Position numbers and translations under genes: made by a program
Notes under the pieces: model-generated
Told to the model about the DNA's origin: nothing
The model's database searches: none
What the model saw: only the letters and a program-made list of their open reading frames with translations
Assembly (NCBI GenBank): GCA_943357175.1
Contig: CALRGE010000010.1
Span: forward strand, 1 to 54,113
Length of the DNA stretch: 54,113 nt
Direction of reading: 5' to 3'
Source: Candidatus Peribacteria bacterium
GTDB taxonomy: Bacteria > Patescibacteriota > Gracilibacteria > UBA1369 > 2-02-FULL-48-14
Shown: positions 6,512-15,948 of the stretch, piece after piece
Numbering within the stretch: the first letter of the stretch is position 1
Layout: every line of letters starts with the position of its first letter

Positions 6512-7219
6512 ATGACTTCAAATACAGAGAAAGCAGTAGGTTTCGGAACGCTGGCACTGACAATTGGCTGTTTGACCGCTGTTGGCGTGAATAAATATGA
6601 AGAAATAAAAGATGCAGAAGAACAGAGAATTCAAGATGAAATAAGTAGTAAGGTGAAACAAACACTTGGTAAGACGAAAAACTTTATTTTGTGCTCTAAA
6701 ACATTTAAACCAGTTGGACCAACAAACAAAGAGATTTCGGAAGAGAATCTTACTAGAAAACCATCTGGATATTACACATATAGTGGAGAAGAAAGCCGCG
6801 ATGCTATAAAGACCGGTGTTGGTCTAATGCGTAATAATCGAGTTAATTATTATGATGCACCTAAGTATGTTGGAGGCCTCCCACATAATTTATCTGGGAA
6901 AGAAGTTTATATTCAAACAGCCATAAATACTGATTACAAAGTATATGCTGCTCACTTATTAGATACGTATGGATCTGAGGTGGAAAACAGCACCATAAAG
7001 ATTGGAGATGATATCATCATGGATCGTGTGGTTATTTCAGGAGTTTTTGGATATGCAATAGACGCATTTCGTGACAGTGAAGGTGCAAATTTCGACTCTC
7101 GATGGGGTGCCGCAGATATTTATATAAAACCTGCAAACTTTGAAGGAAATTGTAGAACTCTTATTAGTGAAACTACATCAACGATAGGTAGCGAGGTAAG
7201 AAGCCAAGAGAAAAAGTAG
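6512..7219 (+). CDS. Secreted or membrane-anchored protein of unknown function
   Basis: 235 residues. A hydrophobic segment at about residues 9-27 (VGFGTLALTIGCLTAVGV) acts as a signal or anchor; a Cys at residue 20 follows TIG, a possible but imperfect lipobox. A charged helix with EEIKDAEEQRIQDEISSK follows, then a mixed alpha/beta region with no recognisable motif. Upstream, TATATT at 6496-6501 is AT-rich and close to the ATG, so the leader is very short. The gene stands alone between gdhA and ppdK. I do not recognise the family. Confidence 0.7.
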   Translation: MTSNTEKAVGFGTLALTIGCLTAVGVNKYEEIKDAEEQRIQDEISSKVKQTLGKTKNFILCSKTFKPVGPTNKEISEENLTRKPSGYYTYSGEESRDAIKTGVGLMRNNRVNYYDAPKYVGGLPHNLSGKEVYIQTAINTDYKVYAAHLLDTYGSEVENSTIKIGDDIIMDRVVISGVFGYAIDAFRDSEGANFDSRWGAADIYIKPANFEGNCRTLISETTSTIGSEVRSQEKK

Positions 7220-7271
7220 AGATGGTTTCGGCGAATTAGAAATAATTGGCTTCAATTTCGGGTGCGTATAA

Positions 7272-7311
7272 CAAATAGTCATACAAATGTCATATATTTG
7301 ATAGCTATTTG
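7272..7311. promoter_or_regulatory. Nested inverted repeats upstream of ppdK
   Basis: CAAATAG (7272-7278) and CTATTTG (7305-7311) form an outer inverted repeat; between them CAAAT and ATTTG form an inner one around GTCATAT. The stretch lies about 90 bases before the ppdK ATG and overlaps AT-rich promoter-like sequence (TATACA at 7313-7318). Likely an operator or a leader fold; the regulator is unknown. Confidence 0.35.
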
Positions 7312-7400
7312 CTATACACCAGCAATTTCCCTTCAAAAAGTCGTGGGGTTTTCGTGGAAAAGCGTTGCCAGAAATTGCGATTTGCTGTAAAAAACATCCA

Positions 7401-9989
7401 ATGAAATACATCTACTCGTTCTCAGAAGGAAATCAGAAGATGAAAGATTTGCTTGGTGGCAAGGGTGCCAACTTAGCTGAAATGACGAATTTGGGCTTGC
7501 CGGTTCCCCCGGGATTCACAATTACAACAGAAGTTTGTAATTATTTTTTGGAGAAAAATGAATATCCTGCGGGTTTTGAACACGATTTAAATGAGAAATT
7601 GGACGAGCTAGAGCATGCTATTAAAAAAACTTTCGGATCGAAGACTAATCCACTTTTGGTTTCGGTTAGATCAGGTTCTAAGTTTTCGATGCCTGGAATG
7701 ATGGATACGATTTTGAACCTTGGTTTGAATGATGACACCGTTGCGGCGATGATAGAAAAAACCGGGAATGACAGGTTCTGTTACGATTCATACCGACGAT
7801 TTGTGACAATGTTTGCGAACGTGGTTATGGGTGTTGGACATGATCATTTTGAAGAGGCACTCGATGCCGCGAAGAAAGATAAAGGTGTTGAGTTGGACAC
7901 AGAAATGGGAGCAGAAGATTGGAAGAAATTGGTTGGAATTTATAAGGAGATTGTGAAGACACATGCGGGTAGAGAGTTCCCGGAAGAACCACGAGAACAA
8001 TTGCGAATGGCGATTGAAGCTGTTTTCAGTTCATGGAATAACAAGCGAGCGGTTACCTACAGAAATATGCATGGTTACGCGCATAATTTGGGAACTGCGG
8101 TGAATGTGCAGTCGATGGTTTTCGGGAACATGGGTGAACAGTCTGGAACAGGTGTGGCTTTCACTAGAAATCCTTCAACCGGAGAGCATTATTTCTTTGG
8201 AGAATTTTTGTTGAATGCACAGGGTGAAGATGTGGTGGCTGGAATTAGAACTCCAGAGAAAATTGATATGCTAAAGGAAAAAATTCCTGCAGCTTATGAG
8301 AAACTTTTTGAAATTCAGTTGAAGCTTGAGTCGCATTATCGCGATATGCAGGACATCGAATTTACTATCGAAGAGGGAAAACTTTACATGCTTCAGACTC
8401 GAAATGGTAAAAGAGCTGCTGCAGCGGCGATTAAGGTTGCGATAGATATGGTTTCGGAAGGTTTGATTACAAAGCACGAGGCCTTAAAGAGGATAGATCC
8501 AAATCAACTACAACAGCTTTTACATCCGTCGATAGATTCTAAAGCGAAACTTGAGATTTTGGCGAAGGGTTTGCCGGCTTCTCCTGGAGCTGCGGCTGGT
8601 AAAATTGTGTTCAATGCAGATACTGCATACGACATGGCAGAGACCGGAGAAAAAGTGATTTTAGTTCGAAAAGAAACGTCTCCGGAAGACATTCATGGAA
8701 TGCACGCGGCACAGGGAATTTTAACTTCAACAGGAGGAATGACAAGTCACGCGGCGGTTGTTGCACGTGGAATGGGAAAGTGCTGTATTGCTGGCTGTAA
8801 AGATGCACAAGTTGATGAAGCGAGTAAAACCTTGAGGATTGGTGGAGAAGTTTTTGGTGAAGGCGATGTAATTACTTTAAATGGAAGCACAGGTGAGGTG
8901 ATTCGAGGCTTGGCTCCGATGCGAGAACCTGAATTGACTGAAGATTTTGAGACATTGATGGCATGGGCTGATGAGGTTCGTGAGATGAAAATTAGAACGA
9001 ATGCCGATACTCCTTTTGACGCGGAAGTTGGACGAAAATTTGGGGCGGAGGGAATTGGATTGTGTCGAACGGAGCACATGTTTTTTGACACAGACAGGAT
9101 CAATTTGGTGAGACAAATGATTCTTTCTAAAGATGCTGCAGACCGAGCGGCACCGTTGAAAATGTTGCAAGCAATGCAACGAGAAGACTTCAAAGGTATC
9201 TTCAGAGTTATGAATGATTTGCCTGTGACAATTCGATTGTTAGATCCGCCTTTGCACGAATTCCTACCTGATACAGATGCGAAAATTAAAGCGCTGGCGC
9301 AAGATATGGGAGTTGAGTTTGAAGCGCTTCGAAAAGTTGCGAGTTCACTTCATGAAATTAACCCAATGCTTGGTCACAGAGGTTGCAGGCTTGGAATAAC
9401 TTCTCCTGAAATTTACGAAATGCAGGTGCGAGCGATTTTTGAAGCTGGAAAAGCTGTCGTATTAGATGGAGTGAAGCCGCTGATTGAAATTGAAGTTCCA
9501 CTTGTTGGAGATGTTACAGAGTTGAAGAGAATTCGAACTATGATCTTCGAAGTTGCGGCAGAAATGGAGCCGCTGAATTTCAGCTGGAAAGTTGGAACAA
9601 TGATTGAGCTTCCACGCGCTTGTGTGACTGCTGATCAAATCGCAAAAGAGGCCGATTTCTTCAGTTTTGGGACCAATGATCTCACTCAGATGACATTTGG
9701 TATGAGTCGTGATGATGCAGGCTCATTCCTCCCCTTCTACACTGAACAAGGGCTTTATAAAAATGACCCTACGGAGACTATCGATCAAGAAGGTGTTGGA
9801 CAGTTGATGAGGATTGCCGTGAAGTTGGGGCGAAGCACAAAGCACGATTTGGAGATTGGAATCTGTGGAGAGCACGGCGGAGAACCAAAATCAGTTATGT
9901 TCTGCCAGGAAATTGGCTTGAATTATGTAAGTTGTTCACCTTACCGAGTGCCGGTTGCCAGATTGGCGGCGGCGCAGGCGTGTATTTAA
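7401..9989 (+). CDS. ppdK: Pyruvate, phosphate dikinase
   Basis: Interconverts pyruvate, ATP and phosphate with PEP, AMP and pyrophosphate, allowing reversible PPi-linked glycolysis. 862 residues from ATG 7401. Order: N-terminal ATP-grasp part beginning GNQKMKDLLGGKGANLAEM; nucleotide-binding part ending YMLQTRNGKR; the swivelling domain with catalytic histidine in GGMTSHAAVVARG; the C-terminal PEP/pyruvate barrel with LCRTEHMFF, GTMIELPRA, FGTNDLTQM and GICGEHGG. An upstream non-ATG start is possible but would add 12 residues not typical of the family. It is a single gene with a long leader and no Shine-Dalgarno sequence. All key motifs are intact. Confidence 0.97.
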   Translation: MKYIYSFSEGNQKMKDLLGGKGANLAEMTNLGLPVPPGFTITTEVCNYFLEKNEYPAGFEHDLNEKLDELEHAIKKTFGSKTNPLLVSVRSGSKFSMPGMMDTILNLGLNDDTVAAMIEKTGNDRFCYDSYRRFVTMFANVVMGVGHDHFEEALDAAKKDKGVELDTEMGAEDWKKLVGIYKEIVKTHAGREFPEEPREQLRMAIEAVFSSWNNKRAVTYRNMHGYAHNLGTAVNVQSMVFGNMGEQSGTGVAFTRNPSTGEHYFFGEFLLNAQGEDVVAGIRTPEKIDMLKEKIPAAYEKLFEIQLKLESHYRDMQDIEFTIEEGKLYMLQTRNGKRAAAAAIKVAIDMVSEGLITKHEALKRIDPNQLQQLLHPSIDSKAKLEILAKGLPASPGAAAGKIVFNADTAYDMAETGEKVILVRKETSPEDIHGMHAAQGILTSTGGMTSHAAVVARGMGKCCIAGCKDAQVDEASKTLRIGGEVFGEGDVITLNGSTGEVIRGLAPMREPELTEDFETLMAWADEVREMKIRTNADTPFDAEVGRKFGAEGIGLCRTEHMFFDTDRINLVRQMILSKDAADRAAPLKMLQAMQREDFKGIFRVMNDLPVTIRLLDPPLHEFLPDTDAKIKALAQDMGVEFEALRKVASSLHEINPMLGHRGCRLGITSPEIYEMQVRAIFEAGKAVVLDGVKPLIEIEVPLVGDVTELKRIRTMIFEVAAEMEPLNFSWKVGTMIELPRACVTADQIAKEADFFSFGTNDLTQMTFGMSRDDAGSFLPFYTEQGLYKNDPTETIDQEGVGQLMRIAVKLGRSTKHDLEIGICGEHGGEPKSVMFCQEIGLNYVSCSPYRVPVARLAAAQACI

Positions 9990-10000
9990 ATTGTATATAT

Positions 10001-10177
10001 ATGCTTAAAGAGCTACCAAATTCAGACGGTGATAAGGGTTGTCCACGTAGAAATGAAGGGTCAGAAGTGCAATCTGAGTTAGTTTTACATGTACTACGAA
10101 ATCTTGCGGCTGCGGCATCCGAGGCACTTCGCAAACCAGTTGATCCTACTGATAAGATACGGACCTTAAAAGTTTGA
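10001..10177 (+). CDS. Small hypothetical protein
   Basis: 58 residues starting MLKELPNSDGDKGCPRRNEG and containing a probable helix SELVLHVLRNLAAAASEALRK. It lies 11 bases after ppdK on the same strand behind TA-rich sequence, and a GC-rich palindrome with a T tract follows at 10204-10222, so it is in a transcribed position. No family is recognised. A longer frame opens inside ppdK at 9932, but the ATG at 10001 avoids that overlap. Confidence 0.45.
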   Translation: MLKELPNSDGDKGCPRRNEGSEVQSELVLHVLRNLAAAASEALRKPVDPTDKIRTLKV

Positions 10178-10203
10178 TCCACGCAAATTTTATTGTCTAA
10201 TAT

Positions 10204-10222
10204 GCCGCCGGCGGCAGTTTTT
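10204..10222 (+). terminator. Intrinsic terminator after the ppdK unit
   Basis: GCCGCCGGCGGC (10204-10215) is a perfect palindrome followed by AG and TTTTT. It sits 26 bases after the small gene and six bases before the stop of the convergent methyltransferase. Confidence 0.6.
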
Positions 10223-10227
10223 GTAGA

Positions 10228-10914
10228 TTAGAAAGTGTTCCCAGGAACACTTTTATTAAACATACAAATGAGGGGATTCCGCACGACTGATACAGTCTTG
10301 GATTTTTTAAGTTTTAAATTGTTAGCGCCGAAATACTTCTGTATTCCTAATTTTCCGAAATGATAATGTTTGCTTAGACTGGATTTTGCAAAATATTTGA
10401 GTAGGAGATGAAACTTAGAAAGGAAAATTACAGGTGAAAAATGGTTAACAAAGTCGCAAATTAGAATCCCGTCAGGCTTGAGAATTTTAGACACGAGCGG
10501 GACTACATCTTTGTAACTTGCGGCGGAAGCAAAACAGGTAGATATAATAATTGACTGACTATTTTCAGTATAAAATTTATCAAGAGCATATGCATCAAGA
10601 GTACTAAATGAAATGTTATTTCCATGTTTAATTGTTGCAAGCTCTTCTTTTGCACGATCAATACATTCCGGAAGCAAATCTGTTAATTGATAAGTAAATT
10701 CAATATTATTGTGCTGAAATTCATCAATAATAATTTTCGCGACATAGCCATTCCCACAGCCTATTTCTAAGATTTCATACTTGCGCAGATTCAAACTTAG
10801 AAGCCATTTTAAAATTATTTTCGCTTCTTTTTTTTGGATTTTTCTATGATGCGGAGTATCCCAAATTTTATCTCTTTGAAGAGTTAATTGCCATTTTTTT
10901 ATATCTCCCTTCAT
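10228..10914 (-). CDS. Class I SAM-dependent methyltransferase
   Basis: 228 residues. The SAM-binding motif I is ILEIGCGNGYVAK near residues 48-60, with an acidic motif II (YQLTDLLPECIDRA) and motif IV/V around DGILICDFVNHF. This is a Rossmann-type methyltransferase of unknown substrate; the C-terminal half is hydrophobic-basic and may bind a lipid or a large substrate. It starts nine bases after the NAD kinase stop, so the two form one operon. No Shine-Dalgarno sequence precedes the ATG. Confidence 0.85.
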   Translation of the reverse strand: MKGDIKKWQLTLQRDKIWDTPHHRKIQKKEAKIILKWLLSLNLRKYEILEIGCGNGYVAKIIIDEFQHNNIEFTYQLTDLLPECIDRAKEELATIKHGNNISFSTLDAYALDKFYTENSQSIIISTCFASAASYKDVVPLVSKILKPDGILICDFVNHFSPVIFLSKFHLLLKYFAKSSLSKHYHFGKLGIQKYFGANNLKLKKSKTVSVVRNPLICMFNKSVPGNTF

Positions 10915-10923
10915 AGATTTATA

Positions 10924-11829
10924 TTAAACTCCCCAACTCAATTTCTCGCGTAGTAGCTTGTAATAATTTCCGGCGATTGCTGAGGCGCGGATTAGGCGCA
11001 TTTTGCGGGAGGATTTACGGATTTTTACCATGTCACCGTATTGAATTGGAATTACGATTTGACCGTCGATTGTGAGACCGATTGTGTTGTCTTGATAGCG
11101 ACGTTCTGTTTCAACATAAATTGTGAGCTGGCGATTTGATGGTATTACAATTGGACGAACTGAGAGTACTGAGGGACAAATTGGAGTGAAGATAATGCTG
11201 TCGACACGTGGGTGGACAATTGGACCGCCTGCAGACAAAGAGTGTCCAGTTGAACCTGTTGGAGTGGCAACAATCACGCCATCCGCCTTAAAATCGAGCA
11301 TTTTTCTCTGATCTATTTCAGAGCGAAGAGAAATAAGTCTGGCAAAATTTCCTTGGTTAATCACGGCTTCATTGAGTGCAAGATGTGTATCGATTTTTTT
11401 CCCGCCACGGTAAAGAGTCACGCGCAGAAGAAGCCTTTCGTCGACGCTAAAATCACCACTTAGAATATCATCTAAGTATGCGAAAGTTTTTTCTGAAGTT
11501 TTGACTTCCGTGTTAAAGCCAACATTGCCGAGGTTTACGCCAAGTACGTAGAGATTATTTCGTTTTGGAAGATCACGGACAATTTTAAGAATTGTGCCGT
11601 CTCCACCGAGGCTGATTACTAGATCGGCCTGCTTAAGAAGAGTTGCGCGAGCATGTTCATTTTTGTTTCCGAGATACGGTGTTAGGTGCTCGTCCCACAG
11701 GAGTTGGCGCTTTTGCTTGAGGATATGCTTCTGAAGTTTCTCGATAAAAGGCTTGTGCTCCTCGAGTTTCATACGCCCAATAAGCGCAATTACCTGGAAA
11801 TTTGCCGGAATTTTTGCTTTTATACTCAC
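10924..11829 (-). CDS. nadK: NAD kinase (ATP-NAD kinase)
   Basis: Phosphorylates NAD to NADP. About 301 residues. Shows the family motifs SLGGDGTILK, LGVNLGNVGFNTE, the ALNEAVINQG loop, ATPTGSTGHSLSAGGPI and ICPSVLSVRPIVI. I place the start at GTG 11829: on the minus strand TAAGCT lies exactly six bases upstream, matching the leaderless pattern of other genes here. An in-frame TTG at 11835 would add two residues. The neighbouring glycosyltransferase starts at 11830 on the other strand, so the two genes begin back to back with no gap. Confidence 0.95.
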   Translation of the reverse strand: MSIKAKIPANFQVIALIGRMKLEEHKPFIEKLQKHILKQKRQLLWDEHLTPYLGNKNEHARATLLKQADLVISLGGDGTILKIVRDLPKRNNLYVLGVNLGNVGFNTEVKTSEKTFAYLDDILSGDFSVDERLLLRVTLYRGGKKIDTHLALNEAVINQGNFARLISLRSEIDQRKMLDFKADGVIVATPTGSTGHSLSAGGPIVHPRVDSIIFTPICPSVLSVRPIVIPSNRQLTIYVETERRYQDNTIGLTIDGQIVIPIQYGDMVKIRKSSRKMRLIRASAIAGNYYKLLREKLSWGV

Positions 11830-12927
11830 ATGCAAAGCTTAGCGAAATCACGGATACTTGTCACACGATTTCCTTATGAGTCGCGATTTGGCGGCGAGGA
11901 AGTGCATACTTTGAACCTTATGGAAGGCCTGAGAGAAAAAGGTTTTAGTGTGACTTTTATGGGAAGTTGTCCGGTTTTGTTGGAAGAATTTGCAAGGCGA
12001 GATTTTGAAGTTAAGCGAGTTTGGTTTGCGAAACCGCCTGTGACTTTGGTGTGGCTCTTGTTGTTTACTTTGATGTCGCCGGGGCTATTTATTTGGGCGG
12101 GAATTTTGATGCGACGTGAAAAATTTGATATTTTATATTGCTTGAGTTTTGGCGAAAAATTATTGATGAGTCCATGGGCAATTTTGATGAAGAAAAAAGT
12201 GATTTGGTTGGAACATGCACGAATTGGAAAGTGGCTGACTCGGAATCCTTGGCGAGTTGTATATTCGATTTTGTCACGATATGTGAAAGTTATTGTGACT
12301 TCACGAGCAATGAAAAAATTTCTGCCATTTGCAAAGAATGTTGAGTCAATTTCTTGCGGAGTTTCTTTGGAAAAAAGTTGGGCTTTGCCGGCGGAGGTGG
12401 AGAAGTTTTTGCACAGTGGTTTTTGTGTCGTGATTGTCTGCCGGCTTACACGCGATAAGGGTGTGGACATGATGGACAGGATTGTCCACTCTCAACCTGA
12501 TGTGAAGCTAATTGTCGTGGGTGAAGGTGACTATAAATTTCGAGCGAATGAGAGGCTATTAGTGTTGCCAAATTTGAAGCGCGGACAGTTGTCGACTTTG
12601 TACAAAAGTGTGGATTTATTTGTACTTCCATCAACCGAATTTGACCCATTCGGAATGGTGGCCGCGGAGGCTATGATGGCTGGAACGGCAACGCTAGTTT
12701 CAGAAAAATGTGGCATTAGTTATGATGTTAGAAATGAACGTGAAGCATTTGTTACTCCGGCAACTTTTAAAGAATTCGACCGAACAATAAAGAAGTTGAA
12801 AAAGAATCCTGCTCTGCTTGCGAAAGTTGGAAAGGCCGGTGAAATTTTTGCGAAAAAGCATTATACGTTGAAACGTATGGTGGATGAGTTTGAGTATTTA
12901 TTGAGTCCGGTTGATCTTAAATATTAA
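11830..12927 (+). CDS. Glycosyltransferase, GT4 family
   Basis: 365 residues. GT-B fold: N-terminal domain begins SRILVTRFPYESRFGGEEVH with a GGEE acceptor-side loop; the C-terminal domain has VIVCRLTRDKGVDMM, LIVVGEGD, VDLFVLPSTEFDPFGMVAAEAMMAG (the E-x7-E type motif) that binds the sugar nucleotide. A hydrophobic stretch near residues 75-100 could touch the membrane. It probably adds a sugar to an envelope glycan or lipid. The ATG at 11830 abuts the nadK start. Its end overlaps the convergent glycosyltransferase by 11 bases. Confidence 0.92.
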   Translation: MQSLAKSRILVTRFPYESRFGGEEVHTLNLMEGLREKGFSVTFMGSCPVLLEEFARRDFEVKRVWFAKPPVTLVWLLLFTLMSPGLFIWAGILMRREKFDILYCLSFGEKLLMSPWAILMKKKVIWLEHARIGKWLTRNPWRVVYSILSRYVKVIVTSRAMKKFLPFAKNVESISCGVSLEKSWALPAEVEKFLHSGFCVVIVCRLTRDKGVDMMDRIVHSQPDVKLIVVGEGDYKFRANERLLVLPNLKRGQLSTLYKSVDLFVLPSTEFDPFGMVAAEAMMAGTATLVSEKCGISYDVRNEREAFVTPATFKEFDRTIKKLKKNPALLAKVGKAGEIFAKKHYTLKRMVDEFEYLLSPVDLKY

Positions 12928-13975
12928 TAAGTATCTCCTTCGCGGACTTTTCCCAGCTGAAAAGTTTTGCGCGTTCGAGGCCTTTTGTGCGATAAGTTTC
13001 AGGATTTTTGAGGAGCTCTTCGATTCCTGTTTCGATTTCGGAAATGTTGAGAGGGTTTACTAGATAAGCGGCGTCACCCACAACTTCGGGGAGAGATGAG
13101 ATGTTGGATGTGAGAACTGGTGTGCCACATGCCATTGCTTCAAGTGGTGGGATTCCGAAGCCTTCGTATAAAGAAGGGTAGGCGAAAATGGTGGCGCGAG
13201 AATAAAGTTCGGCTAGTTTTGAGTAGTCAACGTAACCGAGAAAGTGGATTCGAGTAGTGAGTTTTTCTGGAACTGCATTTTTTATTCCGGAAGTTTTCCA
13301 GCCAATTCCTCCGGCGATGCAAAGATGTAAATCGGGATGTTTTTCTGCAATGTTTTCAAAGGCTTTCATGAGTGATGGAATATTTTTTCGCGGTTCAAGT
13401 GTGCCAACTGTAAGAATGAATTTTTCTGGAAGCTCGAGTGTTTTATTTTCCGTGTTGATGAAATTTTCGCTTACTGCGGGAGGAGCGAAAACTACTTTTT
13501 TTGCGGCAGCGGCAGGTTTAAGTCGAGTGAGATCGTTCCACGTGCTTTGTGAAATTGTTGTGATGAATGCGGTTTTTTTTATTGCGAGGCCGAGAGTGAG
13601 TCTTTCTACAAGCACTGGAAACCAGTGGTGATTTTTTGGGTGAAGAAAGGCAACAAGATCATGCACGACAATGCCGAGTTTTTGAGTGCGCGGTGCGATC
13701 GCGGGATAAATAAAACTTGTGGATGAGAAATAAAAATCGACGGGATTTTTGAGTAAGTGGCGGCGAACTGCAAAGTGCCACATCAAGCCACGGGCTGGAA
13801 GGCTGACTTGCATTTCAGCGGGAAATTTTTCGTTTGGCTCCGAATTGAATAGGTAGAATTTTGTATCTGGAGCAGCCTTTATCATGGCTCTGGTTATTTC
13901 TTCAGTATAGCGGCCCTTGCCCGTTGGATTGCCGGCTGTTTCACGAATGTCGATTCCAATGCTTTTTGTTGCCAT
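12917..13975 (-). CDS. Glycosyltransferase, GT4 family
   Basis: 352 residues from ATG 13975 ([12 protein letters not shown]). N-terminal domain with [20 protein letters not shown], typical of GT4 enzymes; [12 protein letters not shown]-terminal nucleotide-sugar domain with [29 protein letters not shown] and [20 protein letters not shown] with the E-x7-E pattern. Similar to mannosyl- or galactosyltransferases of polysaccharide assembly, but the sugar cannot be named. An earlier ATG at 14005 is in frame and would share the ACATGT palindrome with the divergent gene's start; I prefer 13975 because it starts at the usual family N-terminus. Confidence 0.92.
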   Translation of the reverse strand: MATKSIGIDIRETAGNPTGKGRYTEEITRAMIKAAPDTKFYLFNSEPNEKFPAEMQVSLPARGLMWHFAVRRHLLKNPVDFYFSSTSFIYPAIAPRTQKLGIVVHDLVAFLHPKNHHWFPVLVERLTLGLAIKKTAFITTISQSTWNDLTRLKPAAAAKKVVFAPPAVSENFINTENKTLELPEKFILTVGTLEPRKNIPSLMKAFENIAEKHPDLHLCIAGGIGWKTSGIKNAVPEKLTTRIHFLGYVDYSKLAELYSRATIFAYPSLYEGFGIPPLEAMACGTPVLTSNISSLPEVVGDAAYLVNPLNISEIETGIEELLKNPETYRTKGLERAKLFSWEKSAKEILINI

Positions 13976-13997
13976 ATTCGGCGGGCTTTGATAGATT
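13969..13997 (+). promoter_or_regulatory. Promoter of a leaderless transcript (14004 gene)
   Basis: TTGCCA (13969-13974), a 17-base spacer and TAGATT (13992-13997) end exactly six bases before ATG 14004. Transcription would begin at the start codon. The -35 lies inside the start of the divergent glycosyltransferase gene. Confidence 0.6.
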
Positions 13998-14003
13998 TTA
14001 AAC

Positions 14004-14690
14004 ATGTCACTTACGCAACGAATCAAACAAGGTTATCTGAGACTTCCCGGCGCCGAGAAAGCAATTTTTATCGGTAGCGGGCTTATTATGCTCAGCCCTC
14101 TTTTGCCTTGGTATGATAGCATGAAAGGTTATGTTATCGAGACAATTATGGGTGTTTCAGGACCACTTTTTCTACTTGGAATTTTGACTATGGCTTTTGG
14201 CGGACTCACATTTTTTCACATGTTCATGCCTTTTCTTGGTAGTTCATTCTTTAAAAACTCAGAGTTAAGTAAGCTGGCTAATTTTTGTGGATTTGAAGCG
14301 TTGTTGATGCTAGTTATTTCAAATTCTATATTTTTTAGTACTGATTTTGGGGGCGCGGTTACTCATAAAGGAACTAGATTTGGTATGATGGTGGCCTTTG
14401 CCGGTATTGCACTTACAGTTGGTGGCGCATATTTCGCTAAGGGAAAATCGAGAAATGTGGTAGAAGTTAAAGAGAACTTTTATTCGACTCCTGTCCAGAT
14501 GCCCGTTGAACCTGTTGCAAATCCATTAAGGACAAGCAGCGAAGAGATGGACGCCCGCGAAAAATATAGAGCAATGAGCTCACAAGCGAGGCAAAACTTA
14601 TGGCAGCGCAGAGGTGATTCTCCATTTTCAAAACTGGATGCGATCGAAAAAAATGTTACAGATAATATGAAAATAAGAACAGATTTATAA
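14004..14690 (+). CDS. Four-helix membrane protein of unknown function
   Basis: 228 residues with hydrophobic segments at about 18-38 (AIFIGSGLIMLSPLLPWY), 50-72, 88-108 and 128-148, then a polar cytoplasmic tail rich in Arg, Glu and Gln. No family is recognised. It has a near-perfect promoter placed for a leaderless mRNA. Its stop TAA overlaps the ATG of the zinc-ribbon gene by one base (TAATG), and that gene overlaps purM, so three genes form one translationally coupled operon. Confidence 0.75.
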   Translation: MSLTQRIKQGYLRLPGAEKAIFIGSGLIMLSPLLPWYDSMKGYVIETIMGVSGPLFLLGILTMAFGGLTFFHMFMPFLGSSFFKNSELSKLANFCGFEALLMLVISNSIFFSTDFGGAVTHKGTRFGMMVAFAGIALTVGGAYFAKGKSRNVVEVKENFYSTPVQMPVEPVANPLRTSSEEMDAREKYRAMSSQARQNLWQRRGDSPFSKLDAIEKNVTDNMKIRTDL

Positions 14691-14893
14691 TGGCTGACGA
14701 AATTCTATTTTACTGCAGAGATTGCGACAAAGTCGTTTTGAATCCCAAGAAAAAGGGTGATAAATACGAATATACTTGTCCACTTTGTTCAGGTGATCGA
14801 GTTGCTTTTGGAACAAAACATGCAATTTGTGATTTCTTTAATATAAAAGATGCTATGTTGGCGAAAATGCTTGTTAACCCTGTTAAAGAATGA
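14690..14893 (+). CDS. Small zinc-ribbon protein
   Basis: 67 residues. Cys9-x2-Cys12 (CRDC) and Cys30-x2-Cys33 (CPLC) can bind one zinc; the C-terminal half is a short helix region (HAICDFFNIKDAMLAKMLV). Could be a nucleic-acid- or protein-binding module. It begins in the stop codon of the membrane protein and overlaps purM by four bases (ATGA). Function unknown. Confidence 0.8.
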   Translation: MADEILFYCRDCDKVVLNPKKKGDKYEYTCPLCSGDRVAFGTKHAICDFFNIKDAMLAKMLVNPVKE

Positions 14894-15900
14894 CAACTTA
14901 TTCGGATTCAGGAGTGGATATCGAGAAAGGTGATGAGTGTTCAGCGCTTGCTTATGCGGCGGCGAAGGCAACTTTTGCTGGTCGTGCTGGGAGAATGGGC
15001 CAGCCTTTTGCAATTGAGGGTGGATTCAGTGGAGCATTAGATATGGGAGATTTTTTGCTTGTCCAGAATGATGATGGAGTTGGTTCAAAGATGATGGTTG
15101 CCAGCGCGCTTGGACGTTTTAATACTGTCGGGCAGGATTTGGTGGCCATGGTTGCAGACGATGCAATTTGTCTTGGAGCGGAGGTTATGACAGTTTCGAA
15201 TACTATCGATATTGAAAAGGTTGATTCTAAAGTGATTGGAGCAATGATGGAGGGATTGAAGGCTGCGTGCGTGGCAGAGAAAATTGTTGTACCAGGAGGG
15301 GAAATTGCTGAGTTACCTGGGCAAGTTCACGGTGTAATTTGGAATGCGACTGCAGTTGGAATTGTGGAAAAATCGAAGTTTATTGATGGTTCTAAGGTGC
15401 GAGAAGGCGATTCAATTTTGGGACTTCGGTCTGCAGGTTTTCGATCGAACGGATTTAGTTTAGTTAGGAAGATTCTTAGCGATAAATTCGGGGCTGATTG
15501 GGCGCATGCGGATTACGGCGATGGGCGAACTTGGGGTGAAGTGGTTTTGACTCCTTCAATTATTTATCACAGGGCACTTTTGGGAATTTTGGGCGGATAC
15601 GGCGAGCCTCGAAAAATAGATGTGCATGCTTTGGCACATGTGACTGGTGGTGGATTGGAGGCGAATGTGGAGAGAGTTGTGAAGGGAGGCTTAAGGGCGG
15701 AGTTCGATAATTTATGGGAGCCGCATGAGATGATGAGCAAGTTGATTGAGATGGGATCTGTGCCGATAGAAGATGCGAAGGCGACTTGGAATATGGGAAC
15801 AGGAATGGTGCTTGTTGTGTCGCCTGAAGATGAAGCGGCTGTGATTGCGGCTTTGCCGACATTTAAAATTCAGAGAATTGGAAGAGTAGTAAAGACTTAA
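14890..15900 (+). CDS. purM: Phosphoribosylformylglycinamidine cyclo-ligase (AIR synthetase)
   Basis: Closes the imidazole ring: FGAM plus ATP to AIR in de novo purine synthesis. 336 residues. Seen are TTYSDSGVDIEKGDE at the N-terminus, the ATP-grasp-like PurM-fold motifs QNDDGVGSKMMVA and GQDLVAMVADDAICLGA, LGLRSAGFRSNGFSLVR, and HALAHVTGGGLEANVERV in the C-terminal domain. ATGA overlap with the zinc-ribbon gene couples their translation. The purL-purQ genes lie 14-17 kb away on the other strand. Confidence 0.96.
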   Translation: MTTYSDSGVDIEKGDECSALAYAAAKATFAGRAGRMGQPFAIEGGFSGALDMGDFLLVQNDDGVGSKMMVASALGRFNTVGQDLVAMVADDAICLGAEVMTVSNTIDIEKVDSKVIGAMMEGLKAACVAEKIVVPGGEIAELPGQVHGVIWNATAVGIVEKSKFIDGSKVREGDSILGLRSAGFRSNGFSLVRKILSDKFGADWAHADYGDGRTWGEVVLTPSIIYHRALLGILGGYGEPRKIDVHALAHVTGGGLEANVERVVKGGLRAEFDNLWEPHEMMSKLIEMGSVPIEDAKATWNMGTGMVLVVSPEDEAAVIAALPTFKIQRIGRVVKT

Positions 15901-15948
15901 CAGGCCGTAGATGCCCCAGAGTGTATTTGCGCGTGCAGAGATTTATGG

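Noticed and set aside
9932-10177. 81-residue reading frame overlapping the ppdK end
   Set aside because: The first 23 codons lie inside ppdK in another frame; the shorter frame from ATG 10001 is more plausible.
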